From Acinetobacter sp. ANC 4910 (lineage in GTDB: Bacteria; Pseudomonadota; Gammaproteobacteria; Pseudomonadales; Moraxellaceae), in contig NZ_SJNT01000006.1 of the NCBI RefSeq assembly GCF_004331035.1, positions 163,376 to 227,375 on the forward strand: a DNA stretch of 64,000 nt, read 5' to 3'. This document shows, piece after piece, positions 31,548 to 41,380 of this stretch. How positions within the stretch are numbered: the stretch's first letter is position 1; the number at the start of each line of letters is the position of its first letter. The translations under genes and the position numbers were made by a program. The notes under the pieces were generated by a model. It ran no database searches and was not told where the DNA came from. It was given only the letters and a program-made list of their open reading frames with translations.

Positions 31548-32405
31548 TTATTCGCCAACTAACCAACGTACTGCGGCATGACCACCATGCTCTTGCATGC
31601 GCAAATGTGGAAATAACCATTGTAATGCTTCATCGGCATCTTCAGAGAACTTCCAAGGTGGATTAATCACCAATAAACCACAACCATTTAAGCCTACAGG
31701 GGTATCATCTGGCCAAACGCAGACTTCACAAACCAATTGGCGACGAATACCTGTTTTAAACATTTTTTTCTCAAAACGCTCAATCATGGCGCGATCTTTA
31801 ATTGGATACCAGACCGCAAATACTCCTGTTGGCCATTTTTTATAAGCAGCAACTAAGAGTTCAACCAATTGCGGAAAATCTTTACGTTCCACTTCATAAG
31901 GTGGATCGATCATGACCAAGCCACGCTTTTCTTTCGGTGGAATTACGCCCAGTAAACCTTCATAAGCATCACGCTCATGCAAGCCTGCGCGTTTGTCATG
32001 AATGTTATGACGTAATTGCTGAAAGACATCACGCTGCATTTCAAAAATGGTCGCTTTATCTATGTCACGCATACCTTCTAGCGCAAACCACGGCGAACCA
32101 GGATATGCCCCTTTACCAAAATTACTACGCATTTTTTCAACAATTTTTAAATATTGCTGAACCCCTTCAGGCGCAGTACGTTTCACTGAATCATCCAGCT
32201 TAACTAAACGATGAATACCATTTAAAAATTCACCAGATTTTTGTGCTTCTGAAGTCGATAAGTCATATTTACCCGCACCACCATGCGTATCAACATAGCG
32301 ATATGGTTTATCTTTTGCATTGAGTCGCGTCAAAAGCTGCAGCAATAAAACATGCTTCATGACATCGGCAAAGTTGCCTGCATGGAAATGGTGGCGGTAA
32401 TTCAT
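31548..32405 (-). CDS. rlmJ: 23S rRNA (adenine2030-N6)-methyltransferase
   Basis: 285 residues, the usual length. The N-terminal signature NYRHHFHAGNFADVMKH and the catalytic DPPYE motif (VMIDPPYEVERKDFPQL, near 165) are intact. RlmJ methylates A2030 of 23S rRNA before ribosome assembly using S-adenosylmethionine. It is 46 bp upstream of pssA in the same direction and could share its transcript. Confidence 0.95.
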   Translation of the reverse strand: MNYRHHFHAGNFADVMKHVLLLQLLTRLNAKDKPYRYVDTHGGAGKYDLSTSEAQKSGEFLNGIHRLVKLDDSVKRTAPEGVQQYLKIVEKMRSNFGKGAYPGSPWFALEGMRDIDKATIFEMQRDVFQQLRHNIHDKRAGLHERDAYEGLLGVIPPKEKRGLVMIDPPYEVERKDFPQLVELLVAAYKKWPTGVFAVWYPIKDRAMIERFEKKMFKTGIRRQLVCEVCVWPDDTPVGLNGCGLLVINPPWKFSEDADEALQWLFPHLRMQEHGGHAAVRWLVGE

Positions 32406-32520
32406 TTCTATTTAATTCCTAAAATCAACGGTTATTTTAGCATGAAAAATAGTTTCATTCCGACGGATATGTTGTTCTAGAATAAAGCAGTTCTGTTTTC
32501 TTGTTTTGAGTTGTGCTTCT

Positions 32521-33123
32521 ATGCTTGTTTCCAAGCTTCCTGCATCGTGGAATATCGATCAAGTTCTCAATGATCTTGACCAACATGGTTTTGCACTGAT
32601 TGATCACGCCTATGCTACTGAATATGTCACTGATTTAATATATGAATGTACCTCTCATTTAAATCAATTTCGTGAAGCAGCAATTCAAAATGGTGTGGTT
32701 AGTCAAATTCGTAGTGATCATATTTTATGGATTCATCCAGAATTACAAGTTGCACAACGACATGTCGAAACCTTATCACTCTTGTCCGAACAACTGAATC
32801 AGGCGTTTTATTTAGGAATTCGTGAAGTTGAAGCGCATTTTGCTTGTTACTCTGCGGGTGAGTTTTATGCGCTCCATCGTGATAATCCGCAACAGAAAAA
32901 TGATCGCGTTATTTCCACGGTTTATTATTTGCATGAGCAATGGCAAGACGATTGGGGCGGCCAGCTTCGGCTTCAGGATAAAAATGGCGAGTGGCATACT
33001 ATTCAACCACAACCAAATCGGATTGCCTTATTTCGCAGTGATTTACTACATGAAGTGATTGAAGCCAAACAACAGCGGCTTTCGATTACTGCATGGTTAA
33101 GAAGTGGCAATACCATCTGGTAA
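32521..33123 (+). CDS. 2OG-Fe(II) oxygenase family protein
   Basis: About 200 residues from the ATG at 32521; a TTG 15 bases upstream is possible but less likely. The double-stranded beta-helix facial triad is readable: HxD in YALHRDNPQQ (near 120), the distal His in DLLHEVIEA, and the 2-oxoglutarate-binding Arg in QRLSITAWLR. It is closest to SM-20/PHD-like proteins, which hydroxylate a protein or small molecule with iron and 2-oxoglutarate. Divergent from rlmJ. Substrate unknown. Confidence 0.85.
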   Translation: MLVSKLPASWNIDQVLNDLDQHGFALIDHAYATEYVTDLIYECTSHLNQFREAAIQNGVVSQIRSDHILWIHPELQVAQRHVETLSLLSEQLNQAFYLGIREVEAHFACYSAGEFYALHRDNPQQKNDRVISTVYYLHEQWQDDWGGQLRLQDKNGEWHTIQPQPNRIALFRSDLLHEVIEAKQQRLSITAWLRSGNTIW

Positions 33124-33182
33124 ACCTTTAAATCTTCCCGAATGACCCTATATAGTAGGCTTAACTAGAGAGGACTGCACGA

Positions 33183-33710
33183 ATGCTAAAAGATGCAAAG
33201 CAAATTATTGCGAGAATTGGCGAAACTGACCAAATGTATTTGGAAGGTAATACACCCGATTTAGCGCTTGAACGTGCAGACTTACGTTTGGCATTGGTGA
33301 CGTTGAGTCGTGTTCGTCAGGAGCAACTCCACTTTTTACAAGAAGCCATTGTGTTACTTGAACAAGGTCGTATCGAATTTGAAGAAATACCGCTACGTAC
33401 TTATTTAGACTTGTCCTTGCTTTTGGCCAAGGCCTACATGCTGTACTTTGAAATTACCAAAGAACAGCGTTTTGCTTTAATTACCCAGCAGATCCTAAAA
33501 CCCTTAACTGTGCATGAGCATGGTGATGTCTATTTCTTTCTTGCCTACGCCAGCGCATGTAAAAATGACACTGCCCTAAGTCGCCATTGGTTGAAAAAAT
33601 ATAGTCAAACCTCTGAATTTGATGCTTTCTTATTACAGCAACACTCTGCTTTTGCACCTTATCGTGAAACGCTATGGTTCGTACAACTCACACAGCCAAA
33701 ACCACACTAA
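33183..33710 (+). CDS. Uncharacterised helical protein
   Basis: 175 residues with GAGAGGA upstream of the ATG. It is predicted almost wholly helical, with repeated short helices reminiscent of TPR-like arrays (RADLRLALVTLSRVRQEQL, LDLSLLLAKAYMLYFEI, YFFLAYASACKNDTALSRHW), but no canonical TPR consensus. No signal peptide, so cytoplasmic. It follows the oxygenase gene by 59 bp and may be co-transcribed. Function unknown. Confidence 0.75.
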   Translation: MLKDAKQIIARIGETDQMYLEGNTPDLALERADLRLALVTLSRVRQEQLHFLQEAIVLLEQGRIEFEEIPLRTYLDLSLLLAKAYMLYFEITKEQRFALITQQILKPLTVHEHGDVYFFLAYASACKNDTALSRHWLKKYSQTSEFDAFLLQQHSAFAPYRETLWFVQLTQPKPH

Positions 33711-33728
33711 ACATCGAAAATTTGTATT

Positions 33729-33758
33729 AAAAAAAGCGTCCTGAGAGACGCTTTTTTT
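33729..33758. terminator. Bidirectional intrinsic terminator
   Basis: AAAAAAAGCGTC / GACGCTTTTTTT with a 6-base loop lies between convergent genes and can serve both. Confidence 0.9.
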
Positions 33759-33797
33759 AAAATATACATTGAGTAAACACAACAACCGTTCAGGATG

Positions 33798-34049
33798 TTA
33801 AGCCGTTTGTAATTTATAAGCATCCATATGAAGTTGTTGATTTAACTCATCAATCCAGATTGCCCAATCATCATCCTGTACCAAATGACTAATGAGAAAA
33901 TCGCGTTGTGAACGATTCCAAAACGGTGCTTCATGTAAAGATAAATGTGCAGGCAACTGATGTGTACGCACATACAGCTCTATAGCGGCCAGACTGTTTG
34001 CCAGACCTAATTGCGAAAACAGTAGCTCTAAGGATGGATTATTTTTCAT
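33798..34049 (-). CDS. DUF2789 family protein (copy 1)
   Basis: 83 residues matching the small DUF2789 family: LELLFSQLGLANSLAAIELYVRTHQL, then APFWNRSQRDFLISHLVQDDDWAIWIDELNQQL. Function unknown for the whole family; no metal or catalytic motif is evident. Soluble and acidic. A paralogue about 45% similar by eye lies upstream at 34195. Confidence 0.85.
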   Translation of the reverse strand: MKNNPSLELLFSQLGLANSLAAIELYVRTHQLPAHLSLHEAPFWNRSQRDFLISHLVQDDDWAIWIDELNQQLHMDAYKLQTA

Positions 34050-34194
34050 CGTTTCCCGCCCCTTATCAGTTTATCTATAATTTATTATTTAATTAACTTA
34101 TAAGAATTGTGCAGGCAAAAAAAGGGGCTATCGCGACTTTGTTGTAGCTTTTTGTGAACTACAGGAAAGTGCGACAGCCTACATTTATTTGTTA

Positions 34195-34452
34195 TTAACC
34201 TGAGAAATTCATGCCTCCAGCATCTTCATGCAATTGCTCATTTAAAGTATCAATCACGATTGCCCATTCATCATCTTTATCCCAGTGGCTATGTAAAAAT
34301 TCACGCTGTGCATCTGTCCAAAAGCTTGCTTGATGCAGTACGACATCTGCCGCCAGTTGATGCTGACGTATAAATTGATCCATTGCACTTTCATTGGAAT
34401 CTAAACCCAACTGGTCGAAAAGCAGTATTAGGGTTGGCTGTACATCAAACAT
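34195..34452 (-). CDS. DUF2789 family protein (copy 2)
   Basis: 85 residues with the same layout as its downstream paralogue: LLFDQLGLDSNESAMDQFIRQHQL and ASFWTDAQREFLHSHWDKDDEWAIVIDTLNEQL. The conserved core is SFW-x3-QR-x-FL-x-SH and DD-x-WA-x-x-ID-x-LN-x-QL. The 145-bp gap between the copies suggests separate or loosely linked expression. Function unknown. Confidence 0.85.
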   Translation of the reverse strand: MFDVQPTLILLFDQLGLDSNESAMDQFIRQHQLAADVVLHQASFWTDAQREFLHSHWDKDDEWAIVIDTLNEQLHEDAGGMNFSG

Positions 34453-34560
34453 ATTACACCCCTATCTCATTGTTCTCTTTTTAAGGTAACCGAATAGTAC
34501 GACAAAATCATTCTGTATATTTTTTCAGCATGTTATTTTTTGTTGATTCTATTCCAGCAT

Positions 34561-34592
34561 AAAAAAAGCACCCCTAAATGGAGCGCTTTTTT
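34561..34592 (-). terminator. Intrinsic terminator of mdh
   Basis: On the minus strand AAAAAAGCGCTCC pairs with GGGGTGCTTTTTT (two G-U pairs) over a 5-base loop, 22 bp after the mdh stop. Confidence 0.75.
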
Positions 34593-34614
34593 AACTTAAT
34601 CAACAAAGATTAAA

Positions 34615-35601
34615 TTAGTTCACCATGTCAGCAATTGCTGCACGTTCTTCTTCTAACTCATTAAGCGTGAAGTTGATACGCTCACGGCTGAATTCATCGA
34701 TTTCAAGACCTTGAACGATTTTGTATTCGCCATTTTCAGTTGTAACAGGGAAACCGAACATTACGCCTTCAGGAATTCCATAAGAACCGTCAGAAGGAAT
34801 ACCCATTGTTACCCATTTGCCGTTTGTGCCAAGAGCCCAATCGCGCATGTGGTCGATTGCAGCGTTAGCAGCAGACGCAGCAGAAGACAAACCACGTGCT
34901 TCGATGATCGCAGCACCACGTTTACCAACGGTAGGAAGGAATACATCTTTATTCCATGCTGCATCGTTGATTTTGTCTTTTAAGCTTTCACCGTTTACTT
35001 TTGCAAAGCGGTAGTCAGCATACATTGTTGGAGAGTGGTTACCCCAAACAGTCATGTCTTCGATGTCAGAAACTGCAACACCCGCTTTTTGAGCAAGTTG
35101 AGTTAACGCGCGGTTGTGGTCAAGACGTAACATTGCAGTGAAGTTTTTCGCTGGAAGATCTGGAGCAGATTTCATTGCGATGTAAGCGTTGGTGTTCGCA
35201 GGGTTACCTACAACAAGCACTTTAACGTCACGGCTAGCAACTTCGTTTAATGCTTGACCTTGACCAATAAAGATTTCGCCGTTCACTTTTAACAAGTCAG
35301 CACGTTCCATACCAGGACCACGTGGACGTGAACCAACCAATAACGCGTAGTCAGCATCTTTAAATGCAACTTTCGGATCATCAGTACCGATCATGCCAGC
35401 CAATAATGGGAAAGCACAGTCATCTAATTCCATCATTACGCCTTTAAGCGCAGCTTGAGCTTTCTCAAATGGAACTTCTAACAATTGCAAAATAACAGGT
35501 TGGTCTTTACCAAGCATTTCACCGCTGGCAATACGGAATAATAAGCTGTAACCGATTTGACCAGCTGCACCAGTAACGGCAACGCGAACAGGTTGCTTCA
35601 T
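34615..35601 (-). CDS. mdh: Malate dehydrogenase
   Basis: 328 residues, in the longer group of bacterial malate dehydrogenases. The NAD-binding loop is [19 protein letters not shown] at 9-27, the substrate loop [15 protein letters not shown] has the discriminating arginines, and the catalytic His is in [15 protein letters not shown]. It interconverts malate and oxaloacetate in the TCA cycle. GGAG precedes the ATG. It stands as a single-gene unit with its own terminator. Confidence 0.97.
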   Translation of the reverse strand: MKQPVRVAVTGAAGQIGYSLLFRIASGEMLGKDQPVILQLLEVPFEKAQAALKGVMMELDDCAFPLLAGMIGTDDPKVAFKDADYALLVGSRPRGPGMERADLLKVNGEIFIGQGQALNEVASRDVKVLVVGNPANTNAYIAMKSAPDLPAKNFTAMLRLDHNRALTQLAQKAGVAVSDIEDMTVWGNHSPTMYADYRFAKVNGESLKDKINDAAWNKDVFLPTVGKRGAAIIEARGLSSAASAANAAIDHMRDWALGTNGKWVTMGIPSDGSYGIPEGVMFGFPVTTENGEYKIVQGLEIDEFSRERINFTLNELEEERAAIADMVN

Positions 35602-35772
35602 GTAAGTATCTCCAATTGAGGATCGTTAATATGATTAAACGGGTCTGTCCGTTTTCATCGAATTATCATAAACGGCAAAGATTGTACTCCAATCCTTCAG
35701 GATATGCATAAAAAAGAGCATCAATTTCAACAAAAGTCTGATAGGAAATATAAATTAACCGTCCCAAAAAAC

Positions 35773-36438
35773 TTAGTATGACCCTTTAATCGTGATCTGA
35801 TTTGGGCAATTGCCAACAACCGCAGTAGAGCACTGTTTATATTGCCCATTGGTTTTATAACAAACATTCACTTTGGTCAAAAAGTTTTCACCACGATAAC
35901 TCTGGCAACCCAACTGAATTCCTGTACTGGGCAAGGTCGGATTTAAACGTAAAAACTGTAATTTAATCTGATTTTGCGGCAAAGTTCGTGTTTCTGGACT
36001 CGATAACTCTGCTGGAATCTTTAAGCGTTCTGCATAATTAATAATGGTGCGGAAATACTGACTCGCTCCCATTGGCACGCAGCCTCCAATCGATTGCCAA
36101 AGTTGAACACGTGCATTTTCGTCAGGCATGACTCTAGCCACGACTTTGGCTTGCAGAGGAGACAAGGTTGCAGAAGATGAGATTTCACAGTCTCTCTGTG
36201 CAGTTTCAGGTAATAATCCGACAATATTCAGCGAATATCCTTCTAAACATTTGCGTCGTTTACTGCGTTGACTATCCATCATACACGCCGCGGGTGTCAT
36301 TTGTATTTCCATAACATAACCATGCGGCGCAACAGAAGGAGCAGCATGGGTAAGCTGAGTACAAACAGCCAGACCTAACCCACCCATTGCTAGGTAAGTC
36401 GCTTTAATCTGTTTATTTTCAACTACATCAAACCACAT
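35773..36438 (-). CDS. RNase T2-fold periplasmic protein lacking catalytic histidines
   Basis: 221 residues. An N-terminal signal-like segment ends near THA (residues 30-32). The rest aligns with E. coli RNase I throughout: YVMEIQMTPAAC for YVLALSWQTGFC, LSPLQAKVVARVMP for LSLETAAKLSEVMP, QYFRTIINYAERLK, and the C-terminal GNCPNQITIKGSY. However, the first active-site motif HGLWP reads VGLLP (His to Val73, Trp to Leu76), and the second (E-x-x-KHG) reads L-W-Q-S-I-G, so Glu, Lys and His are all replaced. RNA hydrolysis is not expected. It may bind RNA or another ligand. Eight cysteines suggest a disulfide-stabilised periplasmic fold. Confidence 0.8.
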   Translation of the reverse strand: MWFDVVENKQIKATYLAMGGLGLAVCTQLTHAAPSVAPHGYVMEIQMTPAACMMDSQRSKRRKCLEGYSLNIVGLLPETAQRDCEISSSATLSPLQAKVVARVMPDENARVQLWQSIGGCVPMGASQYFRTIINYAERLKIPAELSSPETRTLPQNQIKLQFLRLNPTLPSTGIQLGCQSYRGENFLTKVNVCYKTNGQYKQCSTAVVGNCPNQITIKGSY

Positions 36439-36478
36439 GAATGCTCGACCTTCTCATGCTGCTTATTACACAATAAAT

Positions 36479-38437
36479 TTATGGCGTCCCGCGATAAGGA
36501 ATCACTTGCATACGATTCCCAATAGACTGAGCCCCCTGTCCCAACAAGACCCCATAATGCGTGGCATTGGTCATAACTTGTTTGACATAGTCTCGGGTTT
36601 CATTCAACGGGATGGTTTCCGTATATTGATCTGCGGCAAGGGGACGATCATCAGGCTGCCAACGACGTGCCCGATTCGGCCCAGCATTATAGCCCGCAGT
36701 CGCCAACACGGGATTACTGCTTAATTGGCTATTAATCATCGACAGATAAAATGTTCCATAACGAATATTGGTATTCATATCCGATAACGCGGCAGGATTA
36801 TAAGTTTCACCCATTTGCTTGGCAACTAATCGTGCTGTATCTGGCATGATCTGCATTAAACCACCAGCACCAACATGTGAACGAGCACTCGAAACAAAAC
36901 GACTTTCCTGACGCATTAAGCCATATGCCCATGCAGGGTCAATCCCCGCATTCTGACTATGACTGACCACATAACTTTGATGGGGCATCGCATAACGATA
37001 CGCATAGTTATGTTTATTTTCCGTACGATCGGCTGCATAAATAGCGCGGTCATACCACCCCATATCGGTTGCACGTTTAGCAGCCGCCAGCAACAAACCA
37101 TCATCATGTTTTAAATAAGCTTGTCGTACTGCCCAGTTCCATTCACGATTCACATAATTGTCTGGAGCATTGACATTACGCAGTGCAAAAGCACGGTTAA
37201 AATGAATATCTTGACTCAAACGCTGCAAGTCATTGTTGGTCGGCTGAACATTACTTGGAATCGTACTGTATCGCTGTCCTACATGGTCTTTGGCTAATAA
37301 ATTATGATACTGGTCGCCTTGAGCCAATTTACGGAAAATTTCCTGTGCGCTACGTTTCGCACTGGCATCATTACGTTGCTCATAAGCACGGGCCAACCAA
37401 TATTGCCAACGATCTTCTTGTTTTTGATTGACACTCATGGCATCAATGGCACGAATTAAACTTTCCCAAGCACTAAAACGAATGGCTTGGCGCGCATAGA
37501 TTTCGGCTTCTTCTGGGCTAAATGGTAAGCCATAACTGGCATCCAAATTATTGAGCACTTCACGTTTGAAGTTATTCTTCATGACCGTTGTAGCGCCCAC
37601 ATACCCCACTGCACGGTACAAGGCTTTTTGTACTGCTTCTGGTGTTCCTTGAGCAGCACGTTGCACAGAGGACATCGCGGCATCCAGATCACTATCTGCC
37701 ATACGCCCCATCGCAAAGATTAAATAAGCTTGCTCTTCTGCGCTCGCTTTAGGTGCAGACCAAACATAGTTTAATGGATCGGCTTGAATCTGATTCAACT
37801 GAGCTAGGCTTAAATTTAATCCCAACGACTGTGCTGTTGCTACTGCTTGCCCAGATTGACCTGCACGCAACAATCCCCATAAACGTTGTTGCCTATCTTG
37901 CTGAGTCATTAAAGGACTCGATAGCATTTGTCGTGCTAAACCTGTACAAGACTCTGGTTGTGAATTGGTTGTCAGCCAAACATCTTTATATTCTGCAAAA
38001 ACCAATGCATCCCCAGTTTTTGCACGCACTTGGGCAACTGCACAACTTTCTGCCTGATCGGGATTGGTCACATAGGGTAAAACAGGCTGTGCACTATTAA
38101 AATCAGCTTGCTTGACCTTTTCTTCGACATAATCTGCCGCTAATTTTTCTGCCATCGCCGATTGAGGATAACGACGGGCAAAATTAACAATATTGTTTGC
38201 TGGCTGAAAGCCCAAATTGGCATTTAAAGCCCAATATTCTGGGTAGTAGCCCAAAGCATCATTTTGCATGGACATTTGGTATTGTTGTAATAACTCAGTG
38301 TTGCCAGAATTGGCTGCCTGCAAAGCATCATTAAATTGTTCATCTGCTGCATAGGCATGCCCGAATATACCTATTGAAGCCACACTCCATGCAAGTACGT
38401 GATAATAATTTTTTTTATCTAACCACCGATTTAACAT
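36479..38437 (-). CDS. slt: Soluble lytic murein transglycosylase
   Basis: 652 residues with a signal peptide ending AYA (about 30). A long alpha-superhelical U domain follows (about 35-470), then the SLT lysozyme-like domain with catalytic Glu in LMRQESRF and motifs GAGGLMQIMPDTA, GYNAGPNRARRW and ETRDYVKQVM. It cleaves peptidoglycan glycan strands with formation of 1,6-anhydro-MurNAc in the periplasm. Length matches E. coli Slt70. GAAGG precedes the start. The RNase T2-like gene starts 40 bp downstream in the same direction. Confidence 0.95.
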   Translation of the reverse strand: MLNRWLDKKNYYHVLAWSVASIGIFGHAYAADEQFNDALQAANSGNTELLQQYQMSMQNDALGYYPEYWALNANLGFQPANNIVNFARRYPQSAMAEKLAADYVEEKVKQADFNSAQPVLPYVTNPDQAESCAVAQVRAKTGDALVFAEYKDVWLTTNSQPESCTGLARQMLSSPLMTQQDRQQRLWGLLRAGQSGQAVATAQSLGLNLSLAQLNQIQADPLNYVWSAPKASAEEQAYLIFAMGRMADSDLDAAMSSVQRAAQGTPEAVQKALYRAVGYVGATTVMKNNFKREVLNNLDASYGLPFSPEEAEIYARQAIRFSAWESLIRAIDAMSVNQKQEDRWQYWLARAYEQRNDASAKRSAQEIFRKLAQGDQYHNLLAKDHVGQRYSTIPSNVQPTNNDLQRLSQDIHFNRAFALRNVNAPDNYVNREWNWAVRQAYLKHDDGLLLAAAKRATDMGWYDRAIYAADRTENKHNYAYRYAMPHQSYVVSHSQNAGIDPAWAYGLMRQESRFVSSARSHVGAGGLMQIMPDTARLVAKQMGETYNPAALSDMNTNIRYGTFYLSMINSQLSSNPVLATAGYNAGPNRARRWQPDDRPLAADQYTETIPLNETRDYVKQVMTNATHYGVLLGQGAQSIGNRMQVIPYRGTP

Positions 38438-38791
38438 ATGTGTGCCTTCATCCTTTATTTTAACCTATTCGACTCAATCTCAATGTAAACACTTCGTTCG
38501 TGCGGCTAGTTTAGAATATTCTCTAGCCGCGCTGTTGTTGTGTTATGTAACCTTCTGATAAGGCAATATTAATTTTCAAGCATTTTTGCTTCATAAATCA
38601 ATATTTTTGCTTCAATATTTAAAGCTGTCCGTTTTTCTGTAAATCCTGCTAAAATACGCGCCTTTCTTATACTGCTATCGTGTTTAACCCTTGTTTCTGT
38701 ACGTGTAAATGTTGAATAGTTTTTTATTATCAACCCACAAAACAGATACAGTTGTTACACGTTTCTCCGTTTTATCCTGTTAGGAGCCTAC
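38438..38791. other. Divergent slt/miaB promoter region
   Basis: No gene seen. It contains an inverted repeat GCGGCTAG / CTAGCCGC (38502-38509 and 38523-38530) around an AT-rich core, without a T-run, and the miaB ribosome binding site TAGGAG just before its ATG. Promoter elements could not be fixed. Confidence 0.5.
38502..38530. repeat. Inverted repeat in slt/miaB intergenic region
   Basis: Eight-base arms GCGGCTAG and CTAGCCGC flank a 13-base core that includes AGAATATTCT, itself symmetric. It may be a protein-binding site or a hairpin; it lacks the T-tract of a terminator. Confidence 0.5.
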
Positions 38792-40246
38792 ATGACGGTT
38801 CAAACCTTCATTCCAAATGGTGCCCAAGCTGCCTCAGAAAACACTGTTACCCAGCCACAGCACACCCCAGCCAACGGTTCAGTTAAAAAACTGTATATCG
38901 AAACGCAAGGGTGTCAGATGAATGAGTATGACAGTCACCGTATGGCAGACTTACTTGGCGACTCGCACGGCTATGTGCTGACTCAAGACCCGAAAGAAGC
39001 CGATATTCTACTGATGAATACCTGCTCGATTCGTGAAAAAGCGCAAGAAAAAGTGTTCTCTGAGCTAGGTCGTTGGCGCAAGCTGAAAGACAAAAATCCT
39101 GATCTGATTATTGGTGTTGGTGGTTGTGTAGCCTCGCAAGAAGGCGACAACATTCAAAAACGTGCCAATTATGTCGATATGATTTTTGGCCCGCAAACCT
39201 TACACCGTTTGCCGCAAATGCTCGATCAGCATTTCGATCAAATTGAAAAACCCAAGAAAGAAAAAATCAAACTGGTGGATATTTCTTTCCCAGACATTGA
39301 AAAATTCGACTTTTTACCTGAACCGCGTGTTGAAGGTTACAAGGCTTTTGTTTCAATTATGGAAGGTTGTTCAAAATATTGTTCATTCTGTGTGGTGCCT
39401 TACACCCGTGGTGAAGAAGTTTCACGCCCACTCGATGATGTTTTAGCAGAAATTGCCACCTTAGCCGAAAAAGGCGTACGAGAAATTTCTTTGCTCGGTC
39501 AAAACGTCAATGGTTACCGCGGTGAAACTTTCGAAGGTAATATCTGTACTTTTGCAGACTTGTTACGTCTGGTTGCAGAAATTCCGGGGATTGGGCGTTT
39601 GCGTTATACCACCTCGCACCCACTTGAATTTAACGATGACTTGATTGAATGTTACCGCGACCTACCGCAAATGGTGTCGCATCTACATTTGCCCGTACAA
39701 AGTGGCTCAAACGATGTTCTGCAAGCCATGAAGCGTAACCACACGATTGATGTGTATATCGACAAAATTGCCAAATTACGCAAAGTTCGTCCTGACATGC
39801 ATTTATCCAGTGATTTTATCATTGGCTTCCCGGGCGAAACTGATGCTCACTTTGAAGAAACCTATCAATTCATCAAAGATATGGACTTCGATCACTCTTA
39901 TAGTTTCGTTTATTCAAAACGCCCAGGTACACCTGCATCTGACCTTGAAGACACCACCCCTGACGAGGTGAAAAAAGAACGTTTAGCCAAAGTTCAAAAG
40001 TGGATTAAACGCTCAAGTATTGACAAAACAGATGCCATGCTCGGCAGCATACAACGGGTATTAATTGAGAAAGTTTCGGATAAAGATCCTAACTTACTGA
40101 TTGGTACAGCAGACAACACCCGTTACGTGAGCTTTATCGGCGATGCAGCATGGGTTGGACGTTTCGCTGAGATCGAAATTACCGAGATTAAAACTTTGAA
40201 TTTTGTTTATGGTGAACTCTTGAATCTTGAGCCTGACGTGGCGTAA
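38792..40246 (+). CDS. miaB: tRNA-2-methylthio-N6-dimethylallyladenosine synthase
   Basis: 484 residues. The N-terminal UPF0004 domain has its three cluster-binding cysteines in [27 protein letters not shown] and [11 protein letters not shown]. The radical SAM motif CxxxCxxC is [17 protein letters not shown], and a TRAM domain closes the protein. A 35-residue N-terminal extension precedes the conserved core. MiaB adds the methylthio group to i6A37 of tRNAs reading UNN codons. It heads the miaB-phoH-ybeY group, with phoH 39 bp downstream. Confidence 0.97.
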   Translation: MTVQTFIPNGAQAASENTVTQPQHTPANGSVKKLYIETQGCQMNEYDSHRMADLLGDSHGYVLTQDPKEADILLMNTCSIREKAQEKVFSELGRWRKLKDKNPDLIIGVGGCVASQEGDNIQKRANYVDMIFGPQTLHRLPQMLDQHFDQIEKPKKEKIKLVDISFPDIEKFDFLPEPRVEGYKAFVSIMEGCSKYCSFCVVPYTRGEEVSRPLDDVLAEIATLAEKGVREISLLGQNVNGYRGETFEGNICTFADLLRLVAEIPGIGRLRYTTSHPLEFNDDLIECYRDLPQMVSHLHLPVQSGSNDVLQAMKRNHTIDVYIDKIAKLRKVRPDMHLSSDFIIGFPGETDAHFEETYQFIKDMDFDHSYSFVYSKRPGTPASDLEDTTPDEVKKERLAKVQKWIKRSSIDKTDAMLGSIQRVLIEKVSDKDPNLLIGTADNTRYVSFIGDAAWVGRFAEIEITEIKTLNFVYGELLNLEPDVA

Positions 40247-40285
40247 TGTAAGGGTATAGATTCAAGCTACCATAAAGGAACTCTC

Positions 40286-41362
40286 TTGACTGCAGCGATT
40301 CGACGTACAGTAACTTTTCCTGGTATTTCAATGGAGCGTTTAAAGAGCATGCTCGGTGCTTATAACGGTCACTTGAAACAAATTGAACAACGTCTAGATG
40401 TCCAAATTTCCCATCGAGGTGATTATTTCTACATCGATGGGGAGATTGATGCAGTCGAAAGAGCCGAGACACTCTTGCAACGTCTGCATGAAGAAGCTGA
40501 AACCTCTCAACAAATTACTGCCGATGTCATCCACATGATGATTCAAGGCAGCCAAACTGACCGTGAAATTCAAGACGACTTTTCTGATAATGACCACACA
40601 GGTTTAGAAGATGTTTATCTACAAACCCGTAAAGGTCGTATTAATCCACGCGGTGCAAACCAACGACGCTATGTTCAGCGTATTCTACAAAGCGATATTT
40701 CATTTGGTATTGGCCCCGCAGGTACAGGTAAGACTTATCTTGCCGTTGCCGCAGCAGTCGATATGTTAGAACGCAACGAAATCCAACGTATTTTATTGGT
40801 GCGCCCTGCAGTCGAAGCAGGTGAAAAGCTCGGTTTCCTACCGGGTGACTTAAGTCAGAAAATCGATCCATACCTCCGCCCTTTATATGATGCCTTGTAT
40901 GAAATGCTCGGTTTTGAAAAAGTGGCTAAACTGATTGAACGTCAAGTGATCGAAGTTGCCCCACTGGCTTACATGCGTGGTCGTACCTTAAATCATTCTT
41001 TCGTAATTCTGGATGAAGCTCAAAACACCACGCCTGAACAAATGAAAATGTTCTTGACGCGTTTAGGCTTTGGTTCACGTGCAGTGATTACGGGCGATGT
41101 CACGCAGGTCGACTTGCCACGTGGTCAACAATCAGGTCTCGCACATGCACTGCGTGTCATTGAAAATGTAAAAGAAATTCACATCACCCGCTTCCATTCA
41201 CGTGATGTGGTTCGTCATCAACTGGTTCAAAAAATCGTAGAAGCTTACGAAGGTTGGGACAGTGAACAACAACGCCTGAGTGCCGAAGCACGTGCAGAAC
41301 GTAAAGCGCGTCAAGAAGCCTTAATTGCTGAAAATGATGCTGCTGCGGATGCACAAGATTAA
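40286..41362 (+). CDS. ybeZ: PhoH-family ATPase (YbeZ)
   Basis: 358 residues starting at TTG with AAGGA six bases upstream. An N-terminal KH-like region (about 1-75) precedes the PhoH ATPase domain with Walker A GPAGTGKTYLAVA near 145-157 and Walker B SFVILDEAQNTTPEQ. YbeZ interacts with the YbeY endoribonuclease in ribosome and RNA quality control. It lies between miaB and ybeY, the conserved proteobacterial order. The C-terminal tail is charged and alanine-rich. Confidence 0.95.
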   Translation: MTAAIRRTVTFPGISMERLKSMLGAYNGHLKQIEQRLDVQISHRGDYFYIDGEIDAVERAETLLQRLHEEAETSQQITADVIHMMIQGSQTDREIQDDFSDNDHTGLEDVYLQTRKGRINPRGANQRRYVQRILQSDISFGIGPAGTGKTYLAVAAAVDMLERNEIQRILLVRPAVEAGEKLGFLPGDLSQKIDPYLRPLYDALYEMLGFEKVAKLIERQVIEVAPLAYMRGRTLNHSFVILDEAQNTTPEQMKMFLTRLGFGSRAVITGDVTQVDLPRGQQSGLAHALRVIENVKEIHITRFHSRDVVRHQLVQKIVEAYEGWDSEQQRLSAEARAERKARQEALIAENDAAADAQD

Positions 41363-41380
41363 CCACTTTAAGGATTCATT

